Shown piece after piece: positions 52,560 through 64,000 of a DNA stretch of 64,000 nt. The notes under the pieces were generated by a model. It did no database searches. It was not told the origin of the DNA and saw nothing but the letters and a program-made list of their open reading frames with translations. A program made the position numbers and the translations under genes. The stretch's first letter is position 1. Every line of letters starts with the position of its first letter. The DNA is taken from assembly GCA_033980235.1 (NCBI GenBank), contig CM067064.1, positions 7,802,501 through 7,866,500 on the forward strand, given 5' to 3'. The stretch is from Diadema setosum. Lineage: Eukaryota > Echinodermata > Echinoidea > Diadematoida > Diadematidae.

Positions 52560-55160
52560 GCAAACGTGTGTGTTCTGTGTGTGTTTTGTCTCTGCTACAT
52601 CATTCCATACTGAACTCTTACGACATCCTTGTTGGTGATGTGTTAGCCCGTTGTTATTCACTGATGAATCTTGGTGCATTCGAAAGCGCCAGCGTTTGTA
52701 GTTAATTGATTGAAGCGGCCACAAAGAAGTGTGAGTTTCTTCCGCAGTCGAGTCGACGATAGAACGAAAGTTTCCAGTTGATTTATAATATCATAATCAT
52801 CCCAACTCGTTGTCCTCACACGGTGTCGTTCATTCTCTTTTCCTCTCTCTTTCTCACCCACATGTACGCACATCACATGTACTCTCAATTATTTTGTCCT
52901 TTTGACTCTCGACCCACCCTCCCCCTCTCCTTCTAGCTTTGTGTTTCTGTTTGACCTCTGAAGTAGTTACAGTCCTATTGTTCCTGTCCTTAGCATCTGC
53001 ATTCTAGTGCCACAATTTGAATGCTTCTCAGGATATAGGAACCAGGCAGAAGAACAAATAAAGATGATGAGGAATTCCTGTTCAAGAACACAAGTGCGTC
53101 AACATCTACACTGGTAAACCGTATAACAAAAACTGGAAGTAAAACGAAGGCATTGGATTGTACTGAATTGTAGATGATTATTATTTGCAAAATTGTACCG
53201 AAGCTATTCTAATGTCGTGTCTTTTCAGAGCAGGAAGAGGTAATGGTCATCACATTATACAGCCGATTATTTGGAAATTTTAATCAATGAATACGTCTGG
53301 ATGAAAATACCCTCATTTTCTAAGCTTTTAACGTACTGTTATTTCTACTCCCTTGGAGTCCAGCATCAACCGTTGCTGGGGTGATTGTGAGCACATGATA
53401 CGAGTTCCAGCCCTGGCAGTGTCCCAAAGATATTGCACTTCATTAATGGCATAATCGATTCAAAAACCGCATATCAACCATTAAAATTCCTCTTCCACTT
53501 TTGTTCATTCACACTAAGTCATCCGAAATAACCATGACCTAACCAATCAAACATCGACGTTCAGCTATCACCGTGGCTATAGCAACAGTTGAAATTAGGA
53601 CAGCTTGAATAAACACCTCCCGTATCGGCTGGGCTGTTTCTCTGAGTAAATTTTAGTCGTCATGTGTGTGCTTGTGTATCCTCAACAAATAACATCTCTA
53701 TGTACATAGTGTAGAAATTTTGTGAGTTCTTTCAGTAACATATCGTGAACCACTTTTTTTTTTTTAATTCTAATGAAGTGAACCGTTTCATATCCAATTG
53801 CCCATTTTGCAAACCGGAGAACAATACAATTATACTTACCATCTAACGAAGGGTGATACATATGATAATACAAATAATAGATTTCACACAAAAAACCCTC
53901 CTATAAAAATTTGTAAAAAGTGGAAGTATAATACAATATATATACGAATTAATATGCTAAATATGAATAAGAGAAACAATGCATACTTAACATAATTTGT
54001 CTAATATATTCCCCGCGATCATTGTACTTCATTGGAGGGACTGTAGGGGTGATTTTTCCCCTTTCCGATGCCGTTGTTATTGTTATCTAACCGTTGTCTA
54101 CCTTTATATATAACCGCAGCTTTCTCTTGGGTTATTGAAGCGTCAATAGTAAAATTTCATGCATATCCAAGCATTCAATACCTCGATAAATGCAGGTCAC
54201 GCTGTGACAGACTAGAAAACGAAACTCCTAAATTGACTTCGTCATCGATCACACTAAGGACAAATAATGAGGCGGTAATTTCTTGTTGGAATATGAAGCC
54301 TTCAGTTTACCCCTGACAGCTGTAATTGATTTCATTTTGCTGAATTACACACCGTCTACACTCGTCCAAAAAACGGGGCCAAAACATTGATTGACTCTAT
54401 ATGCAAGGGAAAACGTAGTCGATTTCGGCCCGCCAGAGTGAATCCTCCTTCCACCACTGTCAAATACGCTTACAGAGTCCATTAATTACGTCAAAGGCTA
54501 CTAAGTAAACACACGGTAATCTCTCATCCAACACGAGAAACAAGGGATGACTGTCTCCCTCTTTCTCTTCTCTTTCTCATCTCTCTCCCCTTCCCTTGGT
54601 CAAAAATTGATATCTTTCTTTATGTTTCTGTCTCCGTTTTTTTTTTTTTTTAGATTTTGCATTTACGCAGAAATCTTCATTGCCAGAATATGTACAGGCA
54701 GATGTGGTGAACTAATTTTCTCATCGATTTAATTAGTGCATTTTCACTGGTATACGCTCATTTTTTTTTAAATACATTCGATCGAATATAAACTTTATGT
54801 TCATTTTCTCACTATCTCGCGAAGGTTTTTCTGGTAATCCCTCTTTATTTTTGTTTGTTTCGGAGGGGCAACAGTCACAATGTTGAACGTATTTTAGAGT
54901 ATCTCAACAGCTATCGCGTCGCTCGTACATTAGAACCAATGTTTTGAATCTGTAGTTAAATTTGATGTGTTTAATTCATGTTTTTAATGTATTATTGAAG
55001 AGATATCAATAAAGCGGCCCCGTAGAGTATAACCTTGCGGTACTAATTTGGCGCACTAAAGCATGTTCTAAGTACATCTTTCGCTATCCAGTCCGTGAGA
55101 GCAACCTTTCAAGCTCTTTTGCTTATTGGTGTACGTCGAGATATTGTATTCATTAATCTA
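52560..55160. other. No gene recognised
   Basis: AT-rich sequence without recognisable exons, terminal inverted repeats or RNA genes. It may be a long 5' intron of the DUF4239 gene, since that gene's leader is spliced. Confidence 0.4.
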
Positions 55161-55178
55161 ATATATCATTATCACTAT

Positions 55179-55465
55179 GGGACGGGGACGGCGCTACGTT
55201 TTTGAAAGGTGAGGGGGCCGACTTTATGGGAACAGGACGCTGATTCGTTTTCAGAATGGTGGGGGGGGGGGGGGACATTTTGCTTCCCTTTGTCTGCCAA
55301 AATCGGCTGACAAGCAAAAAAACAAAAAGTCTTCCCGCCTGAGAAATAGCACAAAAACACACAAAAAAATTCTGCAAATCTTCTTCTGCCAAAAAAAAAA
55401 AAAAGTGTATGGGGGGGGGGGGGGGGGGGGCTCCCCCACCTATCGCCCCCTTCGCGGCGTCCCTG
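55179..55465. repeat. Possible MITE-like repeat with G-rich core
   Basis: The left end GGGACGGGGACGGCGC is roughly complementary to the right end GCGGCGTCCCTGC. The interior has two long G runs and A runs. Complementarity is short and imperfect, so this is tentative. Confidence 0.35.
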
Positions 55466-56269
55466 CGATAGGAAATTGTAATTCCCACAAGACCTTGCTG
55501 TCACTATGCGTGTGTACGTACGTGTCTCTGGGGTACATCTAAATTTTACTGTAATTCCAATTTTCTGGGGTCATTGCTGACAACAAAGACTTGATGTTTT
55601 CCATCAAACTGAAAGGAAAAAAAGCATATTCTTAAGATTGAAAGCGTGTATTGATATTAGATGGAATATGAGCTGTACAAATACCCTCATCAGATGAACA
55701 GTGCCAAAGGTAAAAGTGCTCGTGAAACCTATACATAATAGATTACAGCATGTACCGTAACTCTTGCAGTTCCATAAAATTTGATTGAAATTGCTCTATC
55801 TTAATGATCGAGGTGCATAAAGGAACATGCGCATCGGTTCGGAATACCCACAGTGACCTTGTGGACATTCAAGGTCTCCAGCTTGATTGTCGAAGAACAA
55901 GCGCGCTACCAAATTATAAATTAGTCCACATAGGGCCCTGTAGGGTGTTTGACAGTAAGTTCGGAGTGTTAAAGAGACGCCACCCCTGCACGCACGTCAA
56001 AACAAGCACACAAATCCTTTCCTTATATCTCGGACATCCAGGGAAGATTCACCACTGGTCAGTAAAGCATAAGCGTTGCCAGCAGCTAATGGACAACGGC
56101 TTCCTCCTTTACATTGCAAGGCGGCCCGGCCAATAAAAGCTGGATAATAAGCTTGCATTATGCATAATGCGAAAGAAGGTGAAATATTATGTGAAGATGC
56201 AATCAATTCACATCAGTTGTCTGAGATATTTACAACGTGATTCAGCCATACTGGACAGGGCGGGGGGGC

Positions 56270-56455
56270 CTTGCAAGAAAGTTGCAATCATTGACAAGTC
56301 CCTAAAATTAATCGCAAGTCCCCGAAATCAATTGCAAGTCTTGCAATTGATTGCAAGCTTCCTCCTTCCTACGGAAAGTTGCGATTGATTGCAACTTGAA
56401 TTTGATCTATCAATTGCAAGATTTGCATTTGATATTTGCGATCGATTGCAACTCA
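56270..56455. repeat. TTGCAATTGATTGCAA motif cluster
   Basis: Variants of the palindrome-like word ttgcaattgattgcaa and its parts (tcgcaagtcc, gcgattgattgcaac, gcgatcgattgcaac) occur at least eight times. They may be a decayed palindromic element or a minisatellite. Confidence 0.6.
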
Positions 56456-56555
56456 AATTTTGTCATTTTCATTTCATTTGTTTCCAAATTCCCATTAAAA
56501 TACAAAGAACAAAGGAGAGAACATAGCATTACATTGGATTACAATAAATACACAA

Positions 56556-56557
56556 AG

Positions 56558-56602
<45 letters not shown>

Positions 56603-56605
56603 TAC

Positions 56606-56638
<33 letters not shown>
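56556..56638. repeat. (TA)n and (GA)n microsatellites
   Basis: A TA repeat of about 40 bases is followed, after a short spacer, by an about 29-base GA repeat. Confidence 0.9.
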
Positions 56639-56641
<3 letters not shown>

Positions 56642-56784
56642 AACAAAAAGCCAAAGAACAACAAAAAAGAAGCAAACTTTGGTGGAAAAATGAAGGAGAC
56701 TGCAGACAATAAATAACTATCCAGTTGATTACATTTCACCAGATACTAATCATTCATCAAATATATCTTATATTAACGCCTACA

Positions 56785-57140
56785 GGCACTGTTTACTAGT
56801 GATTTTTAAAATGTTTGAGTTATCCCATTTGATGTATTTGTGTAGGTCAGTTGTATTACAAAACATCCTGCCAGATAGGAAAAATAGCAATAAAGCCTAA
56901 AATATGACGAGATATCACAATTTTTTCTCAATAAACCATAACTGTAGACGGTTTAGTCTAGAAACAATTTCATTATTACTATTGTTCACATTTTGTATAT
57001 TTAACAATACTTAACATGGATTATACTGAATAACATTTTTACATTGGTTGTTTCTATCCCTAACTCACATATTTTTAGAACCATTGTGAAGCACTAAAGC
57101 TTTGTTTTTGTTTCATATGCAAATGGCAACTAATGCCTTT
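56785..57140 (+). repeat. Dispersed ~350-bp repeat, copy 2
   Basis: This is the direct counterpart of 40690-41040. No terminal inverted repeat or target duplication was identified. Confidence 0.7.
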
Positions 57141-57910
57141 ATAAGAGGAAAGGGATGGAAATGACTTCATTTCACCAGGCACAGAATACCAAATACTCCT
57201 TCGTATTTAACAGGTTTATGTGGTGTAATCTATCTGAGAAGAGATAAATAATAAATCACCAGTATGTCTAGTGTGGCATAAAAATGTCCATCTCTCGTAT
57301 ATTTCCAATATATATATATATATTTTCGAAAACAGGGTAATAAATATTGTGTATATACACATACATTAATGAAGTTTTTTTTTTGTATTTAAATAATTAT
57401 GTCAAATATAGTAAGCAGCTTGAGCTTTTTGAAAAGAGGTTGAGGAGGTGTTCTAGTGTGACAGTTTGTTATTGCACGTAATGATCTTTTCAGAAGTGTG
57501 CATACACGATTCAAAAGAGATTTTGCACATTGGCATTATTCTTGCAATGCCCCCTAAGTCTTGAAAAGGCTGAACAAGAATTGACGAAGAAGTGTGATAG
57601 CAACAATTTCCATTCCGCTGTTACGAAAATGTGACGTCATAATACCCACTCTCCAATGGAAGGTTGTCCGCCTACCAGGAGCCACCTCTATGCCACTGCT
57701 CTGTTCGATCTGATCATCTCCACAGTAGAATTTCTCTTATTCTCAGAATGGTAAGGCTTGAATTATAAAGTCTCTTCCTATGGCAATTAATTGACCTGAG
57801 AACCGCCTGTGACACATTTTATATTGCGTCAATTCTATCATAATTTATGTGTTTGACTATCTATATCTCAACGTAAGCTATCTATATGCGATTGCAATTT
57901 GTCCTCAGTT

Positions 57911-59280
57911 GTTATAGGAAACCAAAACCCAAAGAGCAATGTGAAATGAGTGAAAGCAGTAACATAGCAAAACAAATCTGTGAAAGCTTGATGGAAATCG
58001 GACAATCGATGCAAAAGTTCTGAATTTTTAAAGTTTTGGTGTTGGAACCGCTGGATGCGAAGATTACTAGAGTTCATGACGTCATGTGTGGATAACAATA
58101 TAAAGAAAATATAAAGGGAATTCCACAAAAATTCATTTTTCATGAAAATTACACATTCCATCAACTTGATACTGATATATATTAAAGGGATCGTATAGTT
58201 TTGGTTGAGACCTAATTTCAGTTTTTTAACATTTTTTTGGTGAGATAATGAGAAACCTCTTTTGAAATATGAAAGAGCATATAATTCTATGAGGAATTCA
58301 ACGTTTATTTGATGAAAATTGTTTTTTTAAATGGCTGAGATATCCAAAAAAGAGCGATTCTAATAAAGTGTGGGACCCACACTTTGTAACGATCGCTTTG
58401 TTTTACTTTGTTTTGGGGTGTTTCAGTCATTCCAAACCCGATTTTCATTTTAAAAACTTTGAATTCCTCTTAAAATGGTATGTTCTGTACTATATCATAA
58501 GTGTTTTCTTGGTATCTCGCAAAAAGTTAAAGGGATGGTACAGTATTGGTGGAGATGAAATTTGGGCTTTAACTTTTTTGTGAGATACCAAGAAAACACT
58601 TATGACATAGTACAGAGCATACCATTTTAAGAGGAATTCAAAGTTTATTTGATGAAAATCGGATTTGGAATAGCTGAAACAGCCAAAAACAAGGTAACAC
58701 AAAACGATCGTAATAAAATGTGGGTCCCACACTTTATCAGGATCGCTCTGTTTTGGATATCTCAGCCATTTCAAATAAATTTTCATCAAATAAATGTTGA
58801 AGTTAAATTTTCATCAAATAAATGTTGAAGTTCTCATGGAATTACATGCTCTTTCATATTTCATAAGAGGTTTCTCACTATCTCACCAAAAATGATAAAA
58901 CCTGAAGTTAAGACTCAACCAAAACTATACGATCCCTTTAAAAGCCCAATTCTCATCTCCACCAATACTGTACCATCCCTTTAAGGGTAGTAATTATTCT
59001 CCCTGTTTTCTCAAAGCGATAAGTCAAGTTTTCTTTCATTATGCTAGAAAAGTAATATCATTTCTAATTTTCTTTATATTTTCTTTATGATTGTTGTCCA
59101 CACATGATGCCATAAATTCAAGTAGTTTCCTCATCCAGCGGTTCCAACACCAAACATTTAAAGATTCAGAACTTTTGCATCGATTGTCCGATTTCCTCAA
59201 ACTTTCACTGATGTGTTGTACTAGCTTTGCTGCTTTCACTCAATTCACATTTCTCTTTGTGTTTTTGCTTCCTTTAACTG
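57911..59280. repeat. Nested ~1.4-kb palindrome, outer arms
   Basis: The left arm (about 57911-58115) and the right arm (about 59073-59280) are inverted repeats sharing ggacaatcgatgcaaaagtt, ctgaat, tggtgttggaaccgctggat and atgtgtgga. Between them sits a second inverted structure (58184-58982). A nested insertion is the simplest explanation. Confidence 0.75.
58184..58940. mobile_element. Inner palindrome made of two chimeric MITE halves
   Basis: It begins ttaaagggatcgtatagttt and ends with the complement. Each arm joins an 'A' half to an inverted 'B' half at a gtgtgggacccacac-like centre (about 58370 and 58728). The B terminus aaagggatggtacagtattg stands at the loop (58530) and again, inverted, at 58950-58982 beyond the A end. 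An isolated A half occurs at 33036-33174. Confidence 0.7.
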
Positions 59281-59299
59281 CTAGCATATCTTCACAAAG

Positions 59300-60480
59300 G
59301 AGCGTCGTCTGCTGTCATCCACATACAGTGATAGAAACCTTATTTCTCAAGAAGGTAAGCTTCCCTTTCAGTGATATACCACTTTCATTTCAAGTTGCCA
59401 ATTTTTATCGTCTGCATTCATATTCACGTTTTGCAAACCTTGCTTTTCTGTGGGTCACTCTTCTCCATCGTTATTCTTGCCTTTTTGTCAACTTTGCAAA
59501 CTACGCATTGCTGTTCTTGATTATTTTATTCGATTACAAATATTTTTTATCATGTTCTTCATGATAAACGCTGAATTATGTATTTCTTATACAACTTGAT
59601 AAACAATATGATTTGTGTAATGTATGCTTTATGTAACGTTTCATCCTGTTTGATTACATTTAAAAAATTGGTAATTTAATTAAATTTAATTAAAATAAAT
59701 GTAATTTGATTCAATTTAATTAGATATAAACAAAGTGTGATTGGTCTATGTAAGTATGCAACCATTGTAGGCTTAAAATTGCAGTTAATATGGCAGCAAC
59801 CAGTTAACAGCCAACCAGTTGCAAGCATTCGCTTCTTCTATTGGCACAGTATCCATAGTAACTGCGATCATTATGATTAAACACAAGTACCAACATCTCA
59901 AGGGAAAAGGCCTCTGTTTGGTAGAGATTGACCGATGCTCCAGAAGAAAAAAAAAGAAAAGATGACAGATATTGAGGAAGACACTAGCCAGGGGTACTAC
60001 TTAGTATTCTCAGTGAGTATGCGCACAATGAAACTCCAACACGACGTCACAATAGAGAGTGGAAATCAATAAATAGGCTCCAGCTGCAGCAGCCCTGTCC
60101 ACGGTGACACCGCATGTTACAGGATGCCCGAATCAGACATAATTTCACTTCGCACATCACCACACAAAACTCCATTTACAAACAATTTAGGCTTGACAGT
60201 TTGTGGTTTTTGAAGAATTCCAACAAGGCGTAATTAAAGGTATTGGGAGAGTGTTTTTTTTTTTTCTCCTCAGATATTATACCAGTACAACATACTAAAA
60301 GTTTAACTCGTCCCGTTTTGGGAATATATTCCTAGCTCATGAACGAATTATGTAGCACTAGTATAAGACGAAGAACAATATAAAATACAGACAGGTACTC
60401 TTAAGTCACTTGAAAACTCGATTAAAAAAAAAGAAAAACTATGACATCTTTGTGATCATTTCTCTTCCAGAAACTGAATT
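59300..60480. other. No gene recognised
   Basis: AT-rich sequence with a taatttaattaaa-type patch near 59660-59720. No exons, terminal repeats or RNA genes were supported. Confidence 0.4.
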
Positions 60481-60489
60481 TAGAATGAA

Positions 60490-60712
60490 TTCAAATCTAT
60501 ATAGATGGAAAGGAATGAAAAGGAAAAGATGAAGGAGGGATAAAAGAAGATCAAGAGAGAAGAAATGGGAGAGGAAGAGAACAGACAGACAAACAGACAG
60601 ACAGACACAGACGACGAGACAAGGGACAGACAAAGCGATACATATATAGGAACAGAGAAAGAGAATACAGAAGAGAGAGAGAGAAATAGACAGAGAGGGA
60701 GAGAGAGGCATG
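60490..60712. repeat. Polypurine GACA/GA-rich tract
   Basis: The plus strand is dominated by purines with agacagacaaacagacagac and gagagagaga units. Confidence 0.8.
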
Positions 60713-62065
60713 CGTTCCAATCATGAAAGAATAATAATATACCCTTAGGGTGTTTTGAGTTACGGTAAAGAAGAAGTCAGTTCTTCACGCTGTGTTATTT
60801 GTTAATGGGTCGACTAGGAGCCTCAGGCAACTAGTAATCCGTCTTTTCATTGGATCAAAGAATAGCTCGGGAAAAACTACCTTGCATAAGCAATGCCCTG
60901 TAAATACACTGAAATTGGTCTCTAAGGGTAAGGGGAACGACCACACTATTTTTTCTCTCTGTCTGTCTGTTTGTTTGTGTGTGTGTTTCTGATCTTTTTC
61001 CGTATGCAAATAATAACAATCCTTACAAGTGAACAACACATTCCTTCCGCATTCAGGACATGACCTTAATTAGTGCAGTGGACATAGCCTATGCAAATTA
61101 CGACCTCACCATCAGCAATATCGACGTAGATTATATCGACGTAGACAATTTTCGCTATCGTGCTCATTTTGATTTAGGGAAAATGCACTGCCATTTCAGA
61201 AGTAAGTCAGTTACTGGGAAAATGGGTAACGGTGAATATAACGAGCAAGTGAAAAAGAAATGCTTGAGTATCACTTAAGAAAAACATTGTATCCTAAGAC
61301 ACCCTTCACTATAAACTGTGACATATGAACATTCTTTTAGCGTTGCATTTTCTACCAAAAACTGTATTCCGTTTTTTTCTTTCATATGTGCAAGAATTAG
61401 GAAAAACTTTTTTTACACTTTGTAGCTGATACAATTTGTAATAAAATCAGTTTCTGTAGTTCATGTACCCTTCTTGACTGATGATAGTTACTAGAGCAAG
61501 AAAAGAAACCCGTCTCTTCAGACGATTTTGTTCTTCAAAGAAACTAAGGGACATTCCTATGTCTGGTTCTAAAGCGACTTGAATCGTCATAAAATGTTCT
61601 TCAGCGTAACAGATCATGAATGAAAGAAATGGCAAAGTTTAATGAGGACTTACCATGGAAAAACGCAACGCGGTCAGCTGGCAAATGTCTACAGAGCTGT
61701 AGGCTTGAATGTAGCTCAGTTAAAGAGGTAGTAGAATACCTGTTTGCTCAGCTCAGGTCCAGCGCAAGAGCCGACATGGAACAATCGCAACTTTAATTAT
61801 CACCTAAGGTTGAAAATGCTTGCATCTCAGCTGGAGCAAATGGAAACTCGTACAAGGGTTCCTATCGTAGTACTGGTAATTTGCTACAAGTCCGTTGATT
61901 AATATCCATCCCACCTCATGACATCTCTTTAACCTTTAGATGCTGTGAGAAAAAGAGATGTCATCATGCGCAGACGATACCCTCGCATTTACGCAATCGA
62001 GTCCCCGACTTCCGATCTGGTAACACGCCTCGAGCCGGATCATATAAGAGTGTCTCAGACTCAGG

Positions 62066-62075
62066 GCGCATGCGC
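62066..62075. promoter_or_regulatory. NRF1-type palindrome GCGCATGCGC
   Basis: GCGCATGCGC is the consensus nuclear respiratory factor 1 site, common in CpG-type animal promoters. It lies in a locally CpG-richer patch (about 61950-62090). It might belong to the promoter of the DUF4239 gene, whose first non-coding exon is unlocated, but it could equally be chance. Confidence 0.35.
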
Positions 62076-62519
62076 ACTCCAACCCGGAGCGCTATATACA
62101 TGTAATGTACAATACTGTATCATAGTGTAGTGTATTGTTCATGAGATCCATTAGCTCTTCTTGTAGGAAAAAGATGACTTGCTGTAGATTGACTATTATG
62201 TATTATTAAGGGTCGACATGACTGCACAAATCAAAAATCCTAATTTCGAAAAGTGATTTGATTTTAAACCGTTGTCTACGCCAACATGTCTGTTCGCAAC
62301 TAATGATACAATAAATCATGGTAACAATATACGTGTAAATGCAATGGCACATGAGTTTCATACATATAAGTGTAATGTATGCATATAAATGTGCTTTTGA
62401 CATCAATTATGTTGAAAAATAAGCGTATCTAACTCATACATATGAGAATGATAAATTAACGCATGTTGGGTAACTTAAGGCAGATGCACATATTACAATT
62501 AGTTTGTTGCTGCACAGTA

Positions 62520-63190
62520 CTGGGTCTGATCCAAAAATCAAGGGAGCGCGACGGGACGGAATTTGAATGGGTTTTTTATTTAAAACAAAAAAAGTTTAAG
62601 TGTTAGCAGCCATTTATTACTACAAATGTGTTAAGCTTACATGAAGACATCACACTGCACTATGGACAAGATCACCATCTGTTTTGTTTCCATGGCAACA
62701 ACAAATTTTATTGGCGCGACGGGACGGACTGAAAAAATTACTGGTTTTTGTGAAGAAAATTCAAAGGAGAATTAATTCAAAGTTAATGAGTAATACAGAC
62801 CATGTAATGTGGTGTTTGTTTGTCAATATTCCAAACATTACTTGCACAAATAAAGAAACATCTAGATCTAACAGATTTTATTTTTTTGGTAATTTTCTCA
62901 AAAGCTGTTGAAGTCCGTCCCGTCGCGCGACGGGACGGACAAAAATGAACTATGTACAAAACGAATGGGAAATTCTAGAGAATCAGCTAATTTTCATCAA
63001 AATGTATTTAAACTTTGGAAAACACAGTTTTATAACATCTTAGTGTAGATTAAGCACACCAAGAGTCAAACTACTAATGAGTGCTGAAAAATTTGATCAA
63101 CAATTATTATCATAAGGCCAAAAATTCTCATTTTACAAGAATTCTTACACTTTTGGTGCGGTAATCCTTGATTTTCTTTCTCGAGGAAAA
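62520..63190. repeat. Direct duplication with GACGGGACGGA motifs, copy 1
   Basis: Shared ordered blocks with 63378-63960 include atcaaggga, gacgggacgga, attcaaaggagaatt, atgtacaaaac, aatgggaaatt, cagttttataacat and gtaatccttgatt. Positions 62913-62940 are a perfect 28-base palindrome whose halves are GTCCGTCCCGTCGC and its complement. Confidence 0.75.
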
Positions 63191-63377
63191 TTACTTTTCA
63201 TGAATGATAATGTTGCAATGGCATTTCATTTGCCCAAAGATTGAATCTTTCCACCAAGATTTGATCACCAATGCAAAGGCTGTCTTTAATGACGATCTTG
63301 GCAACTGTGGATACTCTTCATATTCTCTTCCATTTTTTTTTCCAATTTCCAGCGAGAAAAACAAAAATGTGGCTCTG

Positions 63378-63960
63378 AGTCTGATCCCAAAAATCAAGGG
63401 ACAGCGATGAGACGGAATTTAAGAGATTTTTTTTTTTTTTGATCACCAAAAAAAAAAAAAAAAAACCAACAAATTTTACTGGCGTGACGGGACGGAATTA
63501 AAAAAAATCACTGTTTTTTTTTTTTTTTTTTTTTACAAAATTCAAAGGAGAATTGTATCAACGTTGATGAGCAAGACTTGCCATGCTATGTGGCATTGTT
63601 TGCTACCATTCCCTACATTACTTCAACAAAAGAGCTAACATACAGATTTACTATAGTTTTTAAGTAATTTCCTTGAAAGGTGTTGAATTCCATCCCATAG
63701 CGCAACGGGAGGAAACGATATGCACTATGTACAAAACAAATGGGAAATTTTCAACACTGACTAATTTTTATCAAAATGTGTTCAAGCCTGTAGTTAATAC
63801 AGTTTTATAACATTTTAGTGTAGAGTACCAAGATTTAAACTACTGAGAAATGATGGAAAATTTCAGTAACAGTTATCACTATTATAGTTTAAGATTTTCA
63901 TTACACAAAAATCTGTGCACTTTATGGTATAGTAATCCTTGATTATATTTTTCCTAGGAA
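63378..63960. repeat. Direct duplication with GACGGGACGGA motifs, copy 2
   Basis: This is the second, more diverged copy of 62520-63190. The palindrome has decayed (catagcgcaacggg) and poly-A and poly-T runs have expanded. The unit may continue beyond the window edge. Confidence 0.7.
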
Positions 63961-64000
63961 CATATTTTTTTCTTTTTTTTTATGAGTGAAACTGAGACTC

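Noticed and set aside
55804..56136. Plus-strand 110-codon open frame
   Set aside because: No domain, splice context or homology was recognised, and length alone is not enough in AT-moderate animal DNA.
57868..59564. Two similar open frames (minus 57868-58164, plus 59091-59564) with hydrophobic stretches
   Set aside because: Their similarity comes from the outer arms of the nested palindrome, not from a duplicated gene. No codon-level conservation is visible.
60439..60720. Minus-strand S/L/C-rich frame resembling a membrane protein
   Set aside because: Translation of a polypurine repeat; hydrophobicity is a compositional artefact.

Overview
The window is animal genomic DNA. It has spliced genes with GT-AG introns, non-LTR retrotransposon remnants, many short non-autonomous DNA transposons, microsatellites and long poly-G/poly-C tracts, and no bacterial gene organisation. 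The protein matches, the dispersed repeats and the G/C homopolymers suggest a marine invertebrate deuterostome, most likely an echinoderm. Hemichordate or cephalochordate cannot be excluded from sequence alone.

Three real protein-coding genes are supported. (1) On the minus strand, 969-15033, nine exons encode most of COP9 signalosome subunit 1 (CSN1/GPS1). They join in frame to 403 residues. The C-terminal exons lie left of the window and the first coding exon was not found. (2) On the plus strand, 29753-36432, seven exons encode a 442-residue POLDIP3/SKAR-like mRNA-export adaptor with a UAP56-binding-like N terminus, RGG box, DAR repeats and RRM. (3) On the minus strand, 42230-52083, nine exons encode a 443-residue multi-pass membrane protein of the DUF4239 (bestrophin-like) family. 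CSN1 and POLDIP3 diverge across about 14 kb of transposon debris. POLDIP3 and the DUF4239 gene converge.

The CSN1 intron before the PCI-domain exon carries a degenerate tandem array of about nine copies of the neighbouring exon's 3' end plus splice donor. A minus-strand solo LTR (2372-3101) lies between the two blocks of the array.

From 16 to 29 kb there are stacked mobile elements: a palindromic MITE, a TA-flanked MITE, a damaged LINE enclosed by about 270-bp inverted repeats with 12-bp flanking duplications, a segmental repeat whose second copy holds an insertion with a perfect 8-bp duplication, and a second LINE remnant. POLDIP3 introns hold an inverted pair of one MITE family and a Harbinger-type MITE. 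DUF4239 introns hold another Harbinger-type MITE, a tRNA-like SINE head and one of five copies of an 85-bp TTAA-flanked palindromic element found across the window.

From 52.2 to 64 kb no coding gene is recognised. It holds a nested 1.4-kb palindrome (57.9-59.3 kb), a possible promoter motif near 62.07 kb and a direct duplication with GACGGGACGGA motifs at the right edge. Nothing in the window looks like a prokaryotic defence or CRISPR system. The most unusual features are the exon-fragment array, the LINE inside inverted repeats, the TTAA palindrome family, the nested palindrome and the animal DUF4239 gene.
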